Assembly (NCBI RefSeq): GCF_003945595.2
Contig: NW_024104285.1
Location: forward strand, 310,001-374,000
Origin: Pipra filicauda
Lineage: Eukaryota; Chordata; Aves; Passeriformes; Pipridae
Direction: 5' to 3'
DNA length: 64,000 bases
The notes beneath the pieces are model-generated. The model was not told the DNA's origin, searched no databases, and saw nothing but the letters and a program-made list of their open reading frames with translations. This document shows, piece after piece, positions 52,193 through 64,000 of this stretch; position 1 is the first letter of the stretch, and each line of letters begins with the position of its first letter. Made by a program: the position numbers and the translations under genes.

Positions 52193-54370
52193 GAACCAGC
52201 TATTAAGTCTATATAACTTAACCTATATCCGAAGCAAGAGTTCAGCCCATGCCTAAGGGAAAGACAGAAATGTTTTGCTCCCAATTTGGTTCTGGGCACT
52301 GTCATATCTCGTATAATATCCGACTCTTTCAGAAATGACATTTTCATGTCATAAAATCTAATTGATAGGCACTTTCAAGTGCTATTTTTAGAGATAACAT
52401 CCAAGATTAATGAATGCAATACACTAAGAAGTTTATATGAAGTTAAATCAAGCTGTCTTGTCTCTGTTGAAGTCATTCTTTTCTTGACAATAATACACAA
52501 TAAGAGCAACATTCCTCAAATGAGAGTTTATAACCCTGATCTTTGCCTGAACTGTGTTTCACTTGAAACAATATTTACCATTTTTTAAACCCAAAGGTTT
52601 CTCCTGTGACAGGTAATGTGTGTTTTGTCTGGTTATCCTGAACCACCCAATCTGTGGATTATGCACCATTGCGCTGTTGATACAACAACATCAGATCAGT
52701 CACATTTGCTGTGACTTTAGAGTCAGTCTTTCCATCCTTTTGGAGGAGAACACCAGGATGAATAAAGAAAAAAAATATTCCAGGCTCATTTCAGTCTTTC
52801 ACCTCTCACAGGTTTATTTTCACATTTTCTGTGAGATTTCACCTTTTCTCACATTTCACTGGGAACTCTTCTTACGCAATTTTTTTTTTTACTTTTTATC
52901 CTCAAATGACTTAAAAACCCCTGAATACAAGTAGTCTTTTACTACAAGCCCCATCTCTGAAATAAAAATCCAAAAGCGAAACAGCTCTGCCTCATTTACC
53001 CCCACATGGTTCAGGTAATTCATGGGCTTCCTTCCTCATGAAAACTAAGCTCAAGGGTCTCTCGTGCTTTTTTTTTTACCCCTTTATCTTACAAGTCTTG
53101 CTGATTGCATGTGTAAGGAATGTTAGTGGTTTTGTTCACCATCCTGTAAAGTTTCCTTACCCAGATTGTAAAATATTTAGCAAACACTTTTAAGATTTAG
53201 ATGTGTCAGATTTTAAGGAAAAGCATCTGTGATATTTTGAAAAATTAAATGAATAACCAACAATAGAATTCCCATGAAGTGTGTTCTACTCCACTATGGC
53301 TTAACAAGCTATCCCTCTTATTGCCTTAAACTTCCATGAAAGAATTACACATATAAGCAGATAAACTTTTCAACTAACTTAATTTGACTGAATTTAAGCA
53401 CACTGACTTATTGTTTAGTAAAGAATCAACATAATTATCCTATGGAGTCGGGAAATAATGAACAAACTGATCCTTGTGGAATTTTAGTTGCCCTAAATAT
53501 TTCTAAGACATTTCAAGTCCGTTAATATTCATAACAGCTTTGAAAGTGACCCTTGCATTCTGAAAGCACTGATCATCTCAGGAAGGTAAACAAAATGCAG
53601 GCTTTTTTTTCTTTTTTGGGTCTAATATTGGGAATCTTCTCATCCATGATCATCACACAAAATAGGCATCCTAATTGTTTCCATTAACTGATTCAGTGAG
53701 AAAAAAAGCAGACATTTATTTGCTCAATAGGCATGACAATTTTAAGGGTTAAAACATCTTTTTGGACGAGCCACAAATCATATTCTTTCACTTCCTTCAT
53801 TGCCAAGTTTATTTTTTATAAAATATATAGATATGGGTATATCTACATCATCTTTTCTCCATTTCAGCTACCCAAAAATAATTGTTGAAACAAAAAGCAG
53901 GCTTTCACTTCACTTGAAAATGCACACAGAACTAGAAGGGGCATCCCAAAGGCTCAGCTGGAGTTCTGAAAAGCAATTTCCATATGGAAATTCAAGATAA
54001 TGATGGTAGTGAAGTTCAAAATCCAAGTCTGTATTCTCACAGACTTTGTCAGAAACAGGACTGGAGGAGAAAAGGACTATTGAAATGTGACACACAAAAC
54101 TGTTCTTACAAGTACTAATCACACATCCATAACAGGATACATGACAAATGATTCAGTAGAATGTCAGGAAAAATATACATCACAGTGAACTTTTTATTGA
54201 CCTAAAATATGGTATTTTCCAACAGAAAATAGTATGAACAGTAATTTTAAGTCAAATTGACTTAGAAACTTCAAAACCAAGTATTTAAGGATCATATTAA
54301 ATAGCCTCATGAGCTCTCATACACCTTCATCCCTTTTCTACTCAGCAAATACACTAAGAGAAAATGCTCA

Positions 54371-54460
54371 TAAAAACAAACAAAAAAATGAAACAAACAA
54401 AAACTCAACCCCCCCAACAATCAAACAAAAAACCCCAACAACCAAAAAAAACCCTACCCA
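54371..54460. repeat. A/C-rich simple tract with a C7 run
   Basis: (CAAA)n-like units interrupted by seven cytosines near 54409-54415, then further AAAC/CCAA units. The 60-codon plus frame and the 72-codon minus frame across it are artefacts of the repeat composition. Confidence 0.85.
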
Positions 54461-54662
54461 CCACATTAAATCTGTGGATTATACTGGTTAAAAAAAAGAC
54501 ATAAGGATAAAAGTGACAAAAGTAGCCCGAGGTCTGGCAGCTGACAACAACAACCTGTAGAGGAGTCAGTTGGGAAGCTCTCCAAAATCGTTCTGGGACA
54601 GTACACTGATTTAAAAATGGCAACTCACCCTAATTTTATCCAGTATTTGGAAATATTTATTG

Positions 54663-54714
54663 CACAAAAAACCCCCAAAAAAAACCAAAACAAAAAAAAA
54701 ACCAAAACAAAACC
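54663..54714. repeat. A/C-rich simple tract
   Basis: Runs of A4-A10 separated by CC or CCCCC. It lies 200 bp after the previous tract and has the same composition on the same strand. Confidence 0.85.
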
Positions 54715-55589
54715 TCCAACATTTTGCTCAAATTAACATAAAGCATTTAGAACAGTGAAGATACTGTTCATGCATGTGATCTTGCTATCAGATATACAAT
54801 TTTTCTCATGAAATGGGCTTTACCTTCCTAATGACTCATCAGGTGCTCTGCAGTTCTCGCTTATCTGAAATTCCACCCTTGGGACTGGCTGTGAAAACAT
54901 CTAATAGATTCTAATAAAGTCAACCTTTTTGTGCTACTGCTCTTGCTTTCAAAAGGTCAGTGCCTTTGCAGCAGGCTTGTTATGTCATTAATTTGTTAGC
55001 ATTGCTATTCATAAATAACCCAACCTCTCTCACACAGCTGCATCGACCCCCACAAACAAAACAATAAACAGATGGCAGTGCAGTGGCTAAAGGTGCTGCT
55101 TCAGCTGTTGGATGTGCAGCTCTCTCCATTCCACATCCCCAGCTTCAGATGTACCGTAAAATTAAAAGGGGTTATTTCTGATTTGAAAAATATCATGACT
55201 GTAACTTCCTACAGTCTAGAAAGTTGAAGTGCAGTGCACACCTACTCCCTGCACAATTCCTTTGGTTGATAACCCCTGAAGAGGCAAGAAGAGGTAGTTT
55301 GCACTGACATTCTGCAAGATTTATCTTATCTCTTTTTAATACCATGTTACTATCCTTGTAAGAGAAAAGCCCCCAAGCACTGAGAGAAAATATGGAGAAT
55401 ACAACTCCTATGCACTACTTGGCACAACAGCCAAAATAAAGGAAAACAAACCCTTATAGCTTTTATTTCATCTCTTAAAATAACATATAAGGATGTTACC
55501 TTCTCTTCCTTGCTAATTCTCATGTCCATGGCAAAGCAATCAATTCAAATATGATTCAGATAAATAGACTAGAGAAGCTGTACTCTGTC

Positions 55590-55640
55590 TCTCTTTTCCC
55601 CTTCCCTTCCCAGACCTTCCCAAACCTTCCCTTCCACCCT
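55590..55640. repeat. Pyrimidine-rich tract (CCTTCC words)
   Basis: Almost uninterrupted C/T sequence with repeated cccttccc and ccttccc words. Long polypyrimidine tracts can form triplex DNA, but this one is interrupted by several purines. Confidence 0.65.
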
Positions 55641-56888
55641 GTAAGCAGAATAACTAACCATGTGTTAACCACCTTCCATTACATTCCAAGCTGTTATAAA
55701 TGTGATAAATGATTATGAACTCTAGAAAGACAGAGCTGAGCACAGCTGACATGGAACACGAACTGGTAGCCCTTCTGTATGTAAAAGAATCCAGAGGGAA
55801 CTTAGTGCCTTAGGAATAAAGTTCTGAAACAAGTGGGAGTTCTCTTAGGGTTCTCTAAGGAGCTCACCTTACATCTTTACAACACACACTTCTAAGTGAA
55901 TGGCCATAAAACTCAAGATGCACTCAAGATCCAAAGTCTTCAGAGCCTTGCTATCTTGTCCTCTGTATTCTTGTCCTTATTATTTTTACTATTGGTTTTC
56001 TGAAAGAAGTAAAGATGCAAGTAGGGGTGGGAGGAGTCATTGCAATAAGAGCACATTAGTTCGGATTACAAAGCTCACCCATGATGATGTAAGAGAAAAC
56101 TCCATTCCAGCCAGATTTCTTTGTGCTAACACAAAGCCCCTCAGATGAAGAGACTTAAACATACACAATTAAGGAAGAATACAATGCTATTATCCTAATT
56201 TAAAGTGAGGATTTCAATAAAAAGGGAAAACAAAGGGGATAAAAACAGCTCTCCATCTTTATTTTCACCTACTCTATGGTAAAAAGGGTGAGAGTTTCTT
56301 TTATTGCAGCTAGACGACTTTGATAAAAGTGTTGAATTTTCTCATTCTCCTCCTCTAAGTGAAATGTCCATTCTACTGCTGCAAATAACTCATTTTTCTC
56401 AGGTCTCCCCTTTTAAAAATTCTTCTGCACTATGAGTTCCTAACAGCTACAGACACAAATGAACATACAGAACTTGGATATCAATAACCAAATCTTCACT
56501 GTGTTCTATGTCAACCTACTATTGACAGCTTTTAGTTATGCATTACTTTACATAAAGGGAATCTACAAAAAGGAGAACAGAGATAAGAAACACAAACCAG
56601 AAATGCAGCATTGGAGAATGTGAATTACTGATCTTTGTTCTCCTAGGAGCCACTTCATTGGCTTACTATTTTGTATTCAACAGCTTAGCCATTAACCCCC
56701 TGAAAATACTGTGTAATAAGGAATTAGCTTTGTGTTTGCCACCAATTACTGCAAGCTGGGAGCAGAAGCCTGTCAGCAAAATCTGTGGGTTTTTTTGAAA
56801 GGACAAAGCAAAATTCCAGTGATCTTCTGCCTCCCTGAGATTAGCTGAATGAATTCAGGTATTTAAGACCTTTTACCAAGGATGCCTT

Positions 56889-56940
56889 AAAAAAAAAAAA
56901 AAAAAACACAAACAACAAAAAACACAAAACCCAAGAAAAA
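56889..56940. repeat. A18 run followed by CAAA/ACACAAA units
   Basis: Eighteen adenines pass into ACAAACAACAAA-like sequence. It resembles the other A/C tracts in this part of the window. No retroelement body is recognisable upstream, so it is listed as simple repeat. Confidence 0.85.
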
Positions 56941-58695
56941 TCCCAACAACTTGGCTTATGCAGGATGTACAGCATTTTGTCTGCACAACTGAAGTCAGGT
57001 TTACCTCAGGTTTCTGGGGGGACATTTTGGGGATACCTACTGGTGCCTGCACCATGCAAACACATCAATATTGGGCAAGCTTGCCACAAGCAGACAATTA
57101 AAAACATAGCAAACTTGCAGGATCAGCTTACTGTCATCTTCCCATTTTAGAGGGATCTGGGTTTATGCCTGGTCAGCGCTTTGCTAATTAACTGTATTCT
57201 GACTATTCTGCAGAAATGATATTTTAGCTTGTAACGTATCAGATGAATATTATATCAAATAAACTTACACTGCAAAATTGTGAAGTCACTGTCAGTCTGC
57301 TGTGTCTTACCCTGAGAAAGCTTAGAAGGGGCCCAAGTTTTGATTATATCAATATTATGCACTTTCCAACTATGAAACATTTGTACTTGTACTGGAGTTC
57401 AGTGTTTCAGTATTTGAAGACACAGTGTCTCAGAAAAAGAGTATTAAAATACAGGTGCCTATTAAGATACCTTTAATAAATATCTAAGGACTAAGATGTG
57501 TTAATTCAACTCTCTCCAGATTGCTCTAAAAAACCTTCCTTTACTTGAAAAGGAAGTTGCCTTGTGCTTGTAACTCCATGGAATTCCACATTCAATGGAC
57601 CGGGGCTTGAAGCAGCTCCTTCAGGACAGTTCTTACTAAAACCTGATAGTTTTTGCTTCTTCCTCTAGTTTATTGACTCAGAACAGAGGTAGTAGATGAG
57701 GTATGGCTATTTTTCTCCTTTTTCCTATACAGTTTCTTGACATACTGTAGTCTGATTGTAAAATAATTCTTTGCCAAGCTGAGAGTGCTTCTGGACTTGT
57801 CTATTAGGGTTTTGTGCTAAACACTTAGAATATAAAATATGAAAAGAAAATTTTCCTTGTTTTAAAAACAGCCAAAACAATATTTGTGGTAAGGTTGTGC
57901 ATTCACTGAAAGCAAAAACAAAACCCTGATACAACACAGGGAATGGAAGCTGGAAGGTAAATTGTGCTTGCTGTGTTTTTCTGAATTGAATCCTGCCTGT
58001 ATGATCAGCAGCATTCAGACTCCCAGCAGGGTAGTTTCCAAAAGAGAGAGAAAACTAGGCAGGTGGCTTTAAAGAAAGCACAGAGAAATGTACTGAAAAA
58101 AAAATCTGGTTGAGAAGTGAAATTGGTTAAATTGCCTACAGCGTGTTTGGGGAGGAAAAGGGTCTACACTGAGTTCCCTGCTTCGAAGGGTGGAGAGAAA
58201 GCATTGCAGAGCATGAAAAGGAAAAACCTGCATGGAGGACTGGTTCATTATGGGACAATTTCTTTACAGATAATCTGTTTTGGAAATGGACAGAATGAGG
58301 GAGATGCTAAGGAAACCACTGGGACAGGGTGAAGGGATCTATTGGAAGGAATCAGTCAGCAAAAGATTTAGCGGTGACTACAAGAACAAGTTGCAGGGGA
58401 CAGAAAGTATCATGGGGACAGAAGCATCACCTGGGCCTGAAAGCAAGGATTAGGAAATAGTCCCCTGCCTTCACTAGGTTGACAGAGCTGTAAGATGCTT
58501 CCATCAGAGAGTTTACCCACAAGACAGGAGTCATTTCTCCTTCATCATTACTGGTCAGCAGGAGCTTCAAAATATTCAAGATTGGAATTATTATAAATTT
58601 TTAAAAGTCAGGTCATAATTTGGAGGTAGGAAGAGTGAGGAAAGCTCAGAGATAGCTGCAGAAGTAAAACAAACAGCTATCCTTTACAATTACTC

Positions 58696-58708
58696 AAAAA
58701 AAAAAAAA
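58696..58708. repeat. A13 homopolymer run
   Basis: Thirteen adenines in AT-rich sequence. No upstream element is recognisable. Confidence 0.8.
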
Positions 58709-60150
58709 GGATTGTATTCTGAAATGATTTGTGCATTAAACTCAGCATACACTCAGAGACTTATTGTTAGTCCAAGCTTTAATGCTAATGTGAGAGCGTT
58801 TTTTTCTATCAGATGGAACCAAGGAGCCCAGATTTCTTAAGCAGCTCAGAAGACCTCAGTTCAACCACTTTTTGAACAGGTAAACTATTTCTTCCTCAGT
58901 TGCATACTATGGCCTTCCTTTCACAGAACCATGGATTGTTCCCCTCCAATATCAGGACAATTTTTCAAACAGTAGAATTTTAAAACTCTGTCTTCTGGGC
59001 ACCATAAAAATGTCAATCTTGGTGTAAGGCATAAACTGGCCAATTTGTCTCTAGGCAATTCAGCAGTATGGAAAGAGAACAAACCCAGTATGTGAGACAA
59101 AATACAGCTGAGAACAGGCCACCAGGAACTCCCCAGATTTTCTTTCTCTTCTTGAAGATTTCATTACAGATCATGTACTACAGATAATGCTCAAACATGT
59201 ATTGGAAATCATAAACTGATTTAATCTATGACACTCACCAAGGGTTGATTTCTTCAGAATGGAGACATGACTGTAGAGACAAGAAAAGCTTCAGGTTAGA
59301 GCTGCAGTTCAGGTGTCACCAGGAGTATTCAGTTTAATTTTAAAAAAAACCCTTCCTTGTGTAGTTCACAGACACACCTTTCCCTATTAGCCTGACTTCT
59401 GCACTTGTTCTGAACACTGCAGAACTAACTAAAATTCCACTGTGTATTTGGACAACTCTTAAAATGGAGGGAAAATGTTATTTTTCCAGGATTGGACACT
59501 ACTCAGTGAATGTCATCAAACACTAAAGGTGGCCTTTAAAGAATTATTTTTTTTTCAATGTTACCACAATACTGAGAGCTACTTCTAACCTGTTTTTATG
59601 CCTCTCTGTTTTGATGAAGAAAAGCAAGAACAAAACCTGAAGAATGAATCACAACTAGATTTGAATGCAAAGTTGTCACCTTTCACATAAAACATGCTTA
59701 CTTTTAAAATCAGTTTCTTTGAGACAAGATAATAGGTTTCTAATGACCTAATTAATTTTACACTAAATGTATTTTGCAAATGTACAAAGTTAGACAGCAA
59801 ATTGCTGTCTGTACTTTGGTAAGAAATGGTTGTCTCCAAACAACTCTCTAAACCCAATGTACAGTAATTCATGCAGATAGTTTATTCTAATTACAGCTGA
59901 ATATAATGGTTCAGCTGAGATGTCAAATTTCAGTGCAAATAGCACTTTGCTAGACAGTAAATAAAAGAAAATGAAAACAAATTACCAATCCAAGTTATTT
60001 TAGCTGAAACCTTGTTTTTTTCTAAGCACATAAAGCTACAGAAAGTTATAATGTAACCAGCAGCAGCATCTGGTTCTGATTCAGAAAATTAAAAGTATTT
60101 TTCTAAGTAAAACTAACAGATATATGTTTATATTTTTAATTGAATATTAA

Positions 60151-60289
60151 GTGGGGGTGGTTTTTTTTGTTTGTTTGGATTTTTTTAGTTTTTTTGGGGG
60201 GGGGTTGGTTTTTTTGTTTTGGTTTGGTTTTTGTTTGGTTTTTTTGTTTGTTTGGTTGGTTGGTTTTTTAAATTTATTTATTTTTAAGT
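60151..60289. repeat. T/G-rich simple tract with a G9 run
   Basis: About 140 bases of TTTG, GGTT and TTGG units with T runs. Nine guanines sit at 60196-60204 and a GTGGGGGTGG start lies at the left edge. It is the reverse complement in kind of the A/C tracts at 52-57 kb. It has strong strand asymmetry (almost no A or C). The G9 run and flanking GG pairs give some G-quadruplex potential on this strand. A 75-codon minus frame across it is a Lys/Asn/Gln/Thr/Pro artefact. Confidence 0.9.
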
Positions 60290-63200
60290 CTTGGTAAACT
60301 TCTAGATAACCAGAAAAACATTTTGGAAAACACTTAAGTGTAAAGTGTATGTATATAACAAAAATGTCATGCACACTAACAAAGGCAAAAATAAGAGTTT
60401 ACATGTTAAAAGCTTTTGTGAAAATAAACATATTTCATACAGGAATAGGTTCATGTATAAGGAAAAGCAAAGAGCCGAATTGATTTTTCTTTGTGTACTT
60501 TTAGGGAGGCTCAACATTCAACATCTATATTTGAGATTTTTAAAGTTTTATAGGATTCAAAATACAAAGACTTTGAAATCAACATTTAAATTTAGAGACA
60601 ATCTGAAGTGTTATAAGTATTTGATTTTATGTAACTTTACCTACTTCCTACTCTGAACCTGGAAAAATTTAAGGTATAATTGCACTATACCAGCCATAAA
60701 CTCCAAATTCAGCCTCCTAACCAAACCTGAAAGCTCAGGAATGCAATTTGTCGGGATTGTCCATTTGATAGCACAGATAAGAGACAGGTTTAAGAGGTCT
60801 GACAACCGTAAACCAACAGTTTTGTCCAAACTGTGTGCAATAGCAAAAGCACAGTTTTCTGGATTCAATCCATGGGGTTGAGAAATGCAAGAAGCAGAAT
60901 GGCATGTTCTTGTCCTGCTTGGATCCAGGGAGAGACTTCCTGCAAGCACAGCTATGTGGGACAGGAGGGATCCTTCAACAAAGGAACCTGGATATCTGAA
61001 GGTGAAAACTCTTAAATGATGTCAATAGGCAAATAAAGGGAGAATAAAACCCAATGATATGATAACAAATAAAAAATATAATTAAACAAAACCAAAAATA
61101 TAATTAAACAAAACCAGAAAATGCAGGTGTAAGAATTAATATCCAAGTAGGTTGTTTCTGCAGAAAGAAGTATAGTAACAGCACCACCATATGTATTTTA
61201 AACATTTTTTAAAAAGACTCCAAATTTACTTAGCAGCACAAAAGTACAAATTTTCTACATTCTCTTTTTTCATACTGGCATACTACAAAAAGATTATTCA
61301 TTATAAAAAGGGCAGAAAAATTCTTTAGGATAATATGAATGAGGCATAGAGTTAATCCACTAAGATTTCATTAAGAAGTGAGCCGATGTTCAGCCAACTA
61401 ATTACCCATTCATTAAAACAGAACCATAAATGACATTTCCAACATATTACAAAACCCCTCTGTAGTAATATTTTCCCATCTACATCTATTCTGGCATTTA
61501 TATTCTATGTCTCTTTCATAATTATTTCAAATAATTCCTCTGACATATTGAGGGGGAAATAGCTTAAAAAGAGATTACTTACCACCTACTAGTTGCTCAC
61601 AAAGAAAGGAGCAGGACAAAGTAATTATATTGGTGTATTAATATAGAATTGGTGTGCTAGTAGTCCCTAATAATCACTACAGTGGTTTCATTTTTCCATG
61701 GTGAAAATTTTAAGGTGCTTAAAATTATTTGCCCACACTTATAACTCAGGTTTCATCCTCCCAAAAGGTGAGCACACATAAAACTAACTCATGTGATTCA
61801 CAGAAAGAAATACAGCAACCAAAAGTTGGCATTAAAAACAAATAATTAAATCCAAAGCTGGATTTTTCATGTCCCACTTAGTTCTGCTTCTGCAAGAGCT
61901 GCTGCTGTATACAATAGAAACAAAATGTGAAGAGGGTTGCACAGTCAACTCAGACTAAGAATAAGCATGGTTTCAACCAACACAGAACTTGATACTCAGT
62001 ACAAATTGTTATTTGTTGCATGTTCACTCAGGGATCCCCTGCACCTCTTTCACTGATAATTAATGAAGTCACAAAAGCTCAAGTTTGCAGGAGATAGTAC
62101 AACCTCTGGGCTATTTAGACCAATAAAAATCTGCAATTTGCTACAAGTGGCTTCTTCCAGCACCTTTCATATCAGGATTTTTATATAAAGATTATTTCTT
62201 TCTTATAACAGCACCACATTATTAATTTCCTCTTATAAAGGATAAAATAAAATTTCTCCTTCACACATTGTTTCATGCTTTGGCTTCCAAACTATTCTCT
62301 TCCATCTTTGCATTCTTTTTCTCATAGTTCCTGACCCTACTCCTCTCCCATTACACATTATTCTGACCTAACTTCTTCTAATGATATTGATATTGAAAAT
62401 CCAACAAACTTTTTGCTGAACCCAGATTTAGTTCCTATCAAGAAAACCTCATCAAAAAAACCCAGCCTCAAGAAAACCAAGTCAAAGCCAGCTCTGCATT
62501 ACATCACATATCTGGTGAGATAACAACATCTGAAAGACAAAATAGATAAAATATCCTCAATGGAGATTTGAAGCCCTGTAAATGCTTCAAGTCCATAAAA
62601 AGAAAAAAGGTGAGATGTCACGGTTTTATCATGTGCTGTTTAGGGATAAAAGGAGTTACATTTTTACTGAAGCTACATCTCATGCTGCATCTACAAAAGG
62701 ACCGACCTACATAATCAGGAGAAGAGCTATCCAGTCTTCAAAACTCATCTCTCCTAAAGATTTCTTTCCTTTTAATTTGTGCCATTACCACATTCATATA
62801 AGTCACAAAACAGAGTGGTCAAGCAAATCTAACAGCTGACACATCCCTAGATAGAAAAGTAATCTTCCTGACACCACCTCACCTGTGTTGGTCAATACCC
62901 AAATGATTTCTGGGTGCTTTGGCAGAGCTGAGGGTGGTAACAAACCGTGATGTAGCTACCATATGCCAGGTATTGTCTGCAACCTTGAATAAGGTCAGCT
63001 CCCTATTTGAAGCACAAACAGTGTGTGATCAGAAGGCAGACGCTGGAATACAAAAAGCTCTGACAAACATATGGAAAAGAAGGAAAAAAAAGAAAGCCAA
63101 CAAGGTCTTCAGATGCAAAGGCTGCTCAAGTTTTCACTTACCAAAAGAACAGTGACATAAGAAGGTGGGATTTATGCAGAATGTAGAGTCTGTAATGCAG

Positions 63201-64000
63201 CCACTGGGAAACACAGACCTGGATTAGATGGCACCACCCAGCCACTGCACTCTTACCAATACTCAACAGCCAAATATTAAATCTTCCAGAACAAACACAA
63301 ACCTCCAGAGTCTATAAATGGAATGAGTTCACTTACTGTCCATGCTCAAAGTTTATTTTTAAGGAAACATGTATGAGACGTGAGTTTTAAGAAATCCACA
63401 CTCCGAATAGAAGCATGGACACAGATAAATATGAAAAACAAAAAGAATATCTTTCTGAATTAAAGGAATCAGATTTGTCAAAAAGCAAACCTCAGAATTT
63501 GTAGTTTCCATCAAAAAAAAGAAGAGGCACAAAGACTTTAATATAAAAGAGGTTTATTTGTCTGGTTTCTATAGTACATCAAACTAGATGTTGGATTAGT
63601 TGTGGCCAAGGGCAGTATATTGGTGGCAAGAGAGAACTTGTAATGTTCTTTGATTTCCTACTCTCTATAAAATAAGAAAAGCAAGGGACCAGCCAAAACC
63701 TATTCCATTTCCCTCATCCAGCCAATGGGTGGAGATCCAGCCCTGAAAAGAGGATTCTGGATTAACCTGCACAAATATGAGACAGACGATACAGCTCAGC
63801 ACAATCCCTGAAAATTCTTCCCATTCAAAATCATACAAGAGATTCATGACTACAGACAGTTACAGATAATTTAACAGATAGAAAAAGAAATATACAGTCA
63901 AGTCTCTCAAACAACTTCATGAAGAAATCGCAGAGATTTAAGCAATGTCTCACCAATGTTTGTAATATAATTAGTCTCAAAACAGATTCTTTTTTCCCAA
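60290..64000. other. Non-coding sequence, no gene recognised
   Basis: AT-rich DNA to the end of the window. Open frames of at most 103 codons occur on both strands, including two overlapping antisense frames at 60641-61015, and none resembles a known protein. No transposon was recognised. A perfect 22-bp tandem duplication lies at 61072-61115. Confidence 0.65.
61072..61115. repeat. Perfect 22-bp tandem duplication, two copies
   Basis: The unit (starting aaaaatataattaaacaaaa) occupies 61072-61093 and is repeated without a mismatch at 61094-61115. Perfect identity implies a recent duplication, possibly polymorphic. Each copy contains an ATAATTAAA homeodomain-like core. Confidence 0.92.

Larger units (their letters stand above)
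52195..60150. other. Non-coding interval rich in A/C simple tracts
   Basis: No gene was recognised. The largest frame (104 codons, 52620-52934) ends in Phe/Tyr-rich translation of a T run and has no family resemblance. A block at about 54780-55030 looks like a conserved non-coding element. The segment 57950-58450 is purine-rich, somewhat higher in GC and partly open (58117-58332), without recognised identity. A pyrimidine-rich stretch lies at about 55590-55640. Confidence 0.6.

Noticed and set aside
60147..60374. 75-codon minus-strand Lys/Asn/Gln-rich frame
   Set aside because: It is the antisense translation of the T/G simple tract at 60151-60289.
1..64000. CRISPR array, prophage, operon or bacterial mobile system
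   Set aside because: No regularly spaced repeats, no dense coding and no ribosome-binding-site-led frames. The CR1 and MIR elements place the window in an amniote genome.

Overview
The window looks like AT-rich vertebrate nuclear DNA, almost certainly from a bird. The best evidence is a 5'-truncated CR1 LINE at 11703-12145. It ends in the avian-type 3' tail of ATTCTGTG-like units, and its 3' wording is the sort common in songbirds, so a passerine is my best guess (moderate confidence). Other support is the low repeat density, several older CR1 fragments, one degraded MIR/CORE-SINE, and many short A/C-rich low-complexity tracts. I see nothing bacterial, organellar or viral: no operons, no ribosome-binding-site-spaced ORFs, no CRISPR array and no rRNA or tRNA gene.

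I cannot support any protein-coding gene. The longest open frame is 152 codons (984-1442). Most others are 60-110 codons, are scattered on both strands, and match no family I recognise, which is what chance gives in 64 kb. The one frame with real protein ancestry is the CR1 ORF2 C-terminus at 11704-12047, and it is frameshifted. The window is best read as intergenic DNA or the inside of a very large intron.

Layout. 1-9.6 kb: AT-rich unique sequence with a 17-bp tandem duplication, a GATA microsatellite, a near-perfect hairpin at 6198-6232 and several candidate conserved non-coding blocks. 9.63-9.97 kb: a GC-rich island of unknown origin. 11.7-12.15 kb: the youngest-looking CR1. 12.1-22 kb: unique sequence with homeodomain-type AT-core clusters. 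22.05-22.54 kb: two CR1 3' ends in opposite orientation. 24.37-24.47 kb: MIR-like SINE. 24.83-25.38 kb: a second GC-rich island. 25.4-39.6 kb: unique sequence with a CCAA/CAAA tract at 32.9 kb and an A19 run at 35.6 kb. 39.65-39.96 kb: an old minus-strand CR1. 40-52 kb: unique sequence with a POU-octamer-bearing candidate element near 42.3 kb and a 23-bp tandem duplication at 47.5 kb. 52-61 kb: a cluster of A/C-rich (or T/G-rich) simple tracts and a perfect 22-bp tandem duplication. 61-64 kb: unique AT-rich sequence.

No genes here can be described as working together. If the window has a function, it is more likely distal regulation: several stretches are dense in TAAT, ATTA, ATGCAAAT and AACAAT-like motifs, as in ancient vertebrate enhancers. 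That is inference from texture alone and needs a multi-species alignment. I found no evidence of a new biological system.
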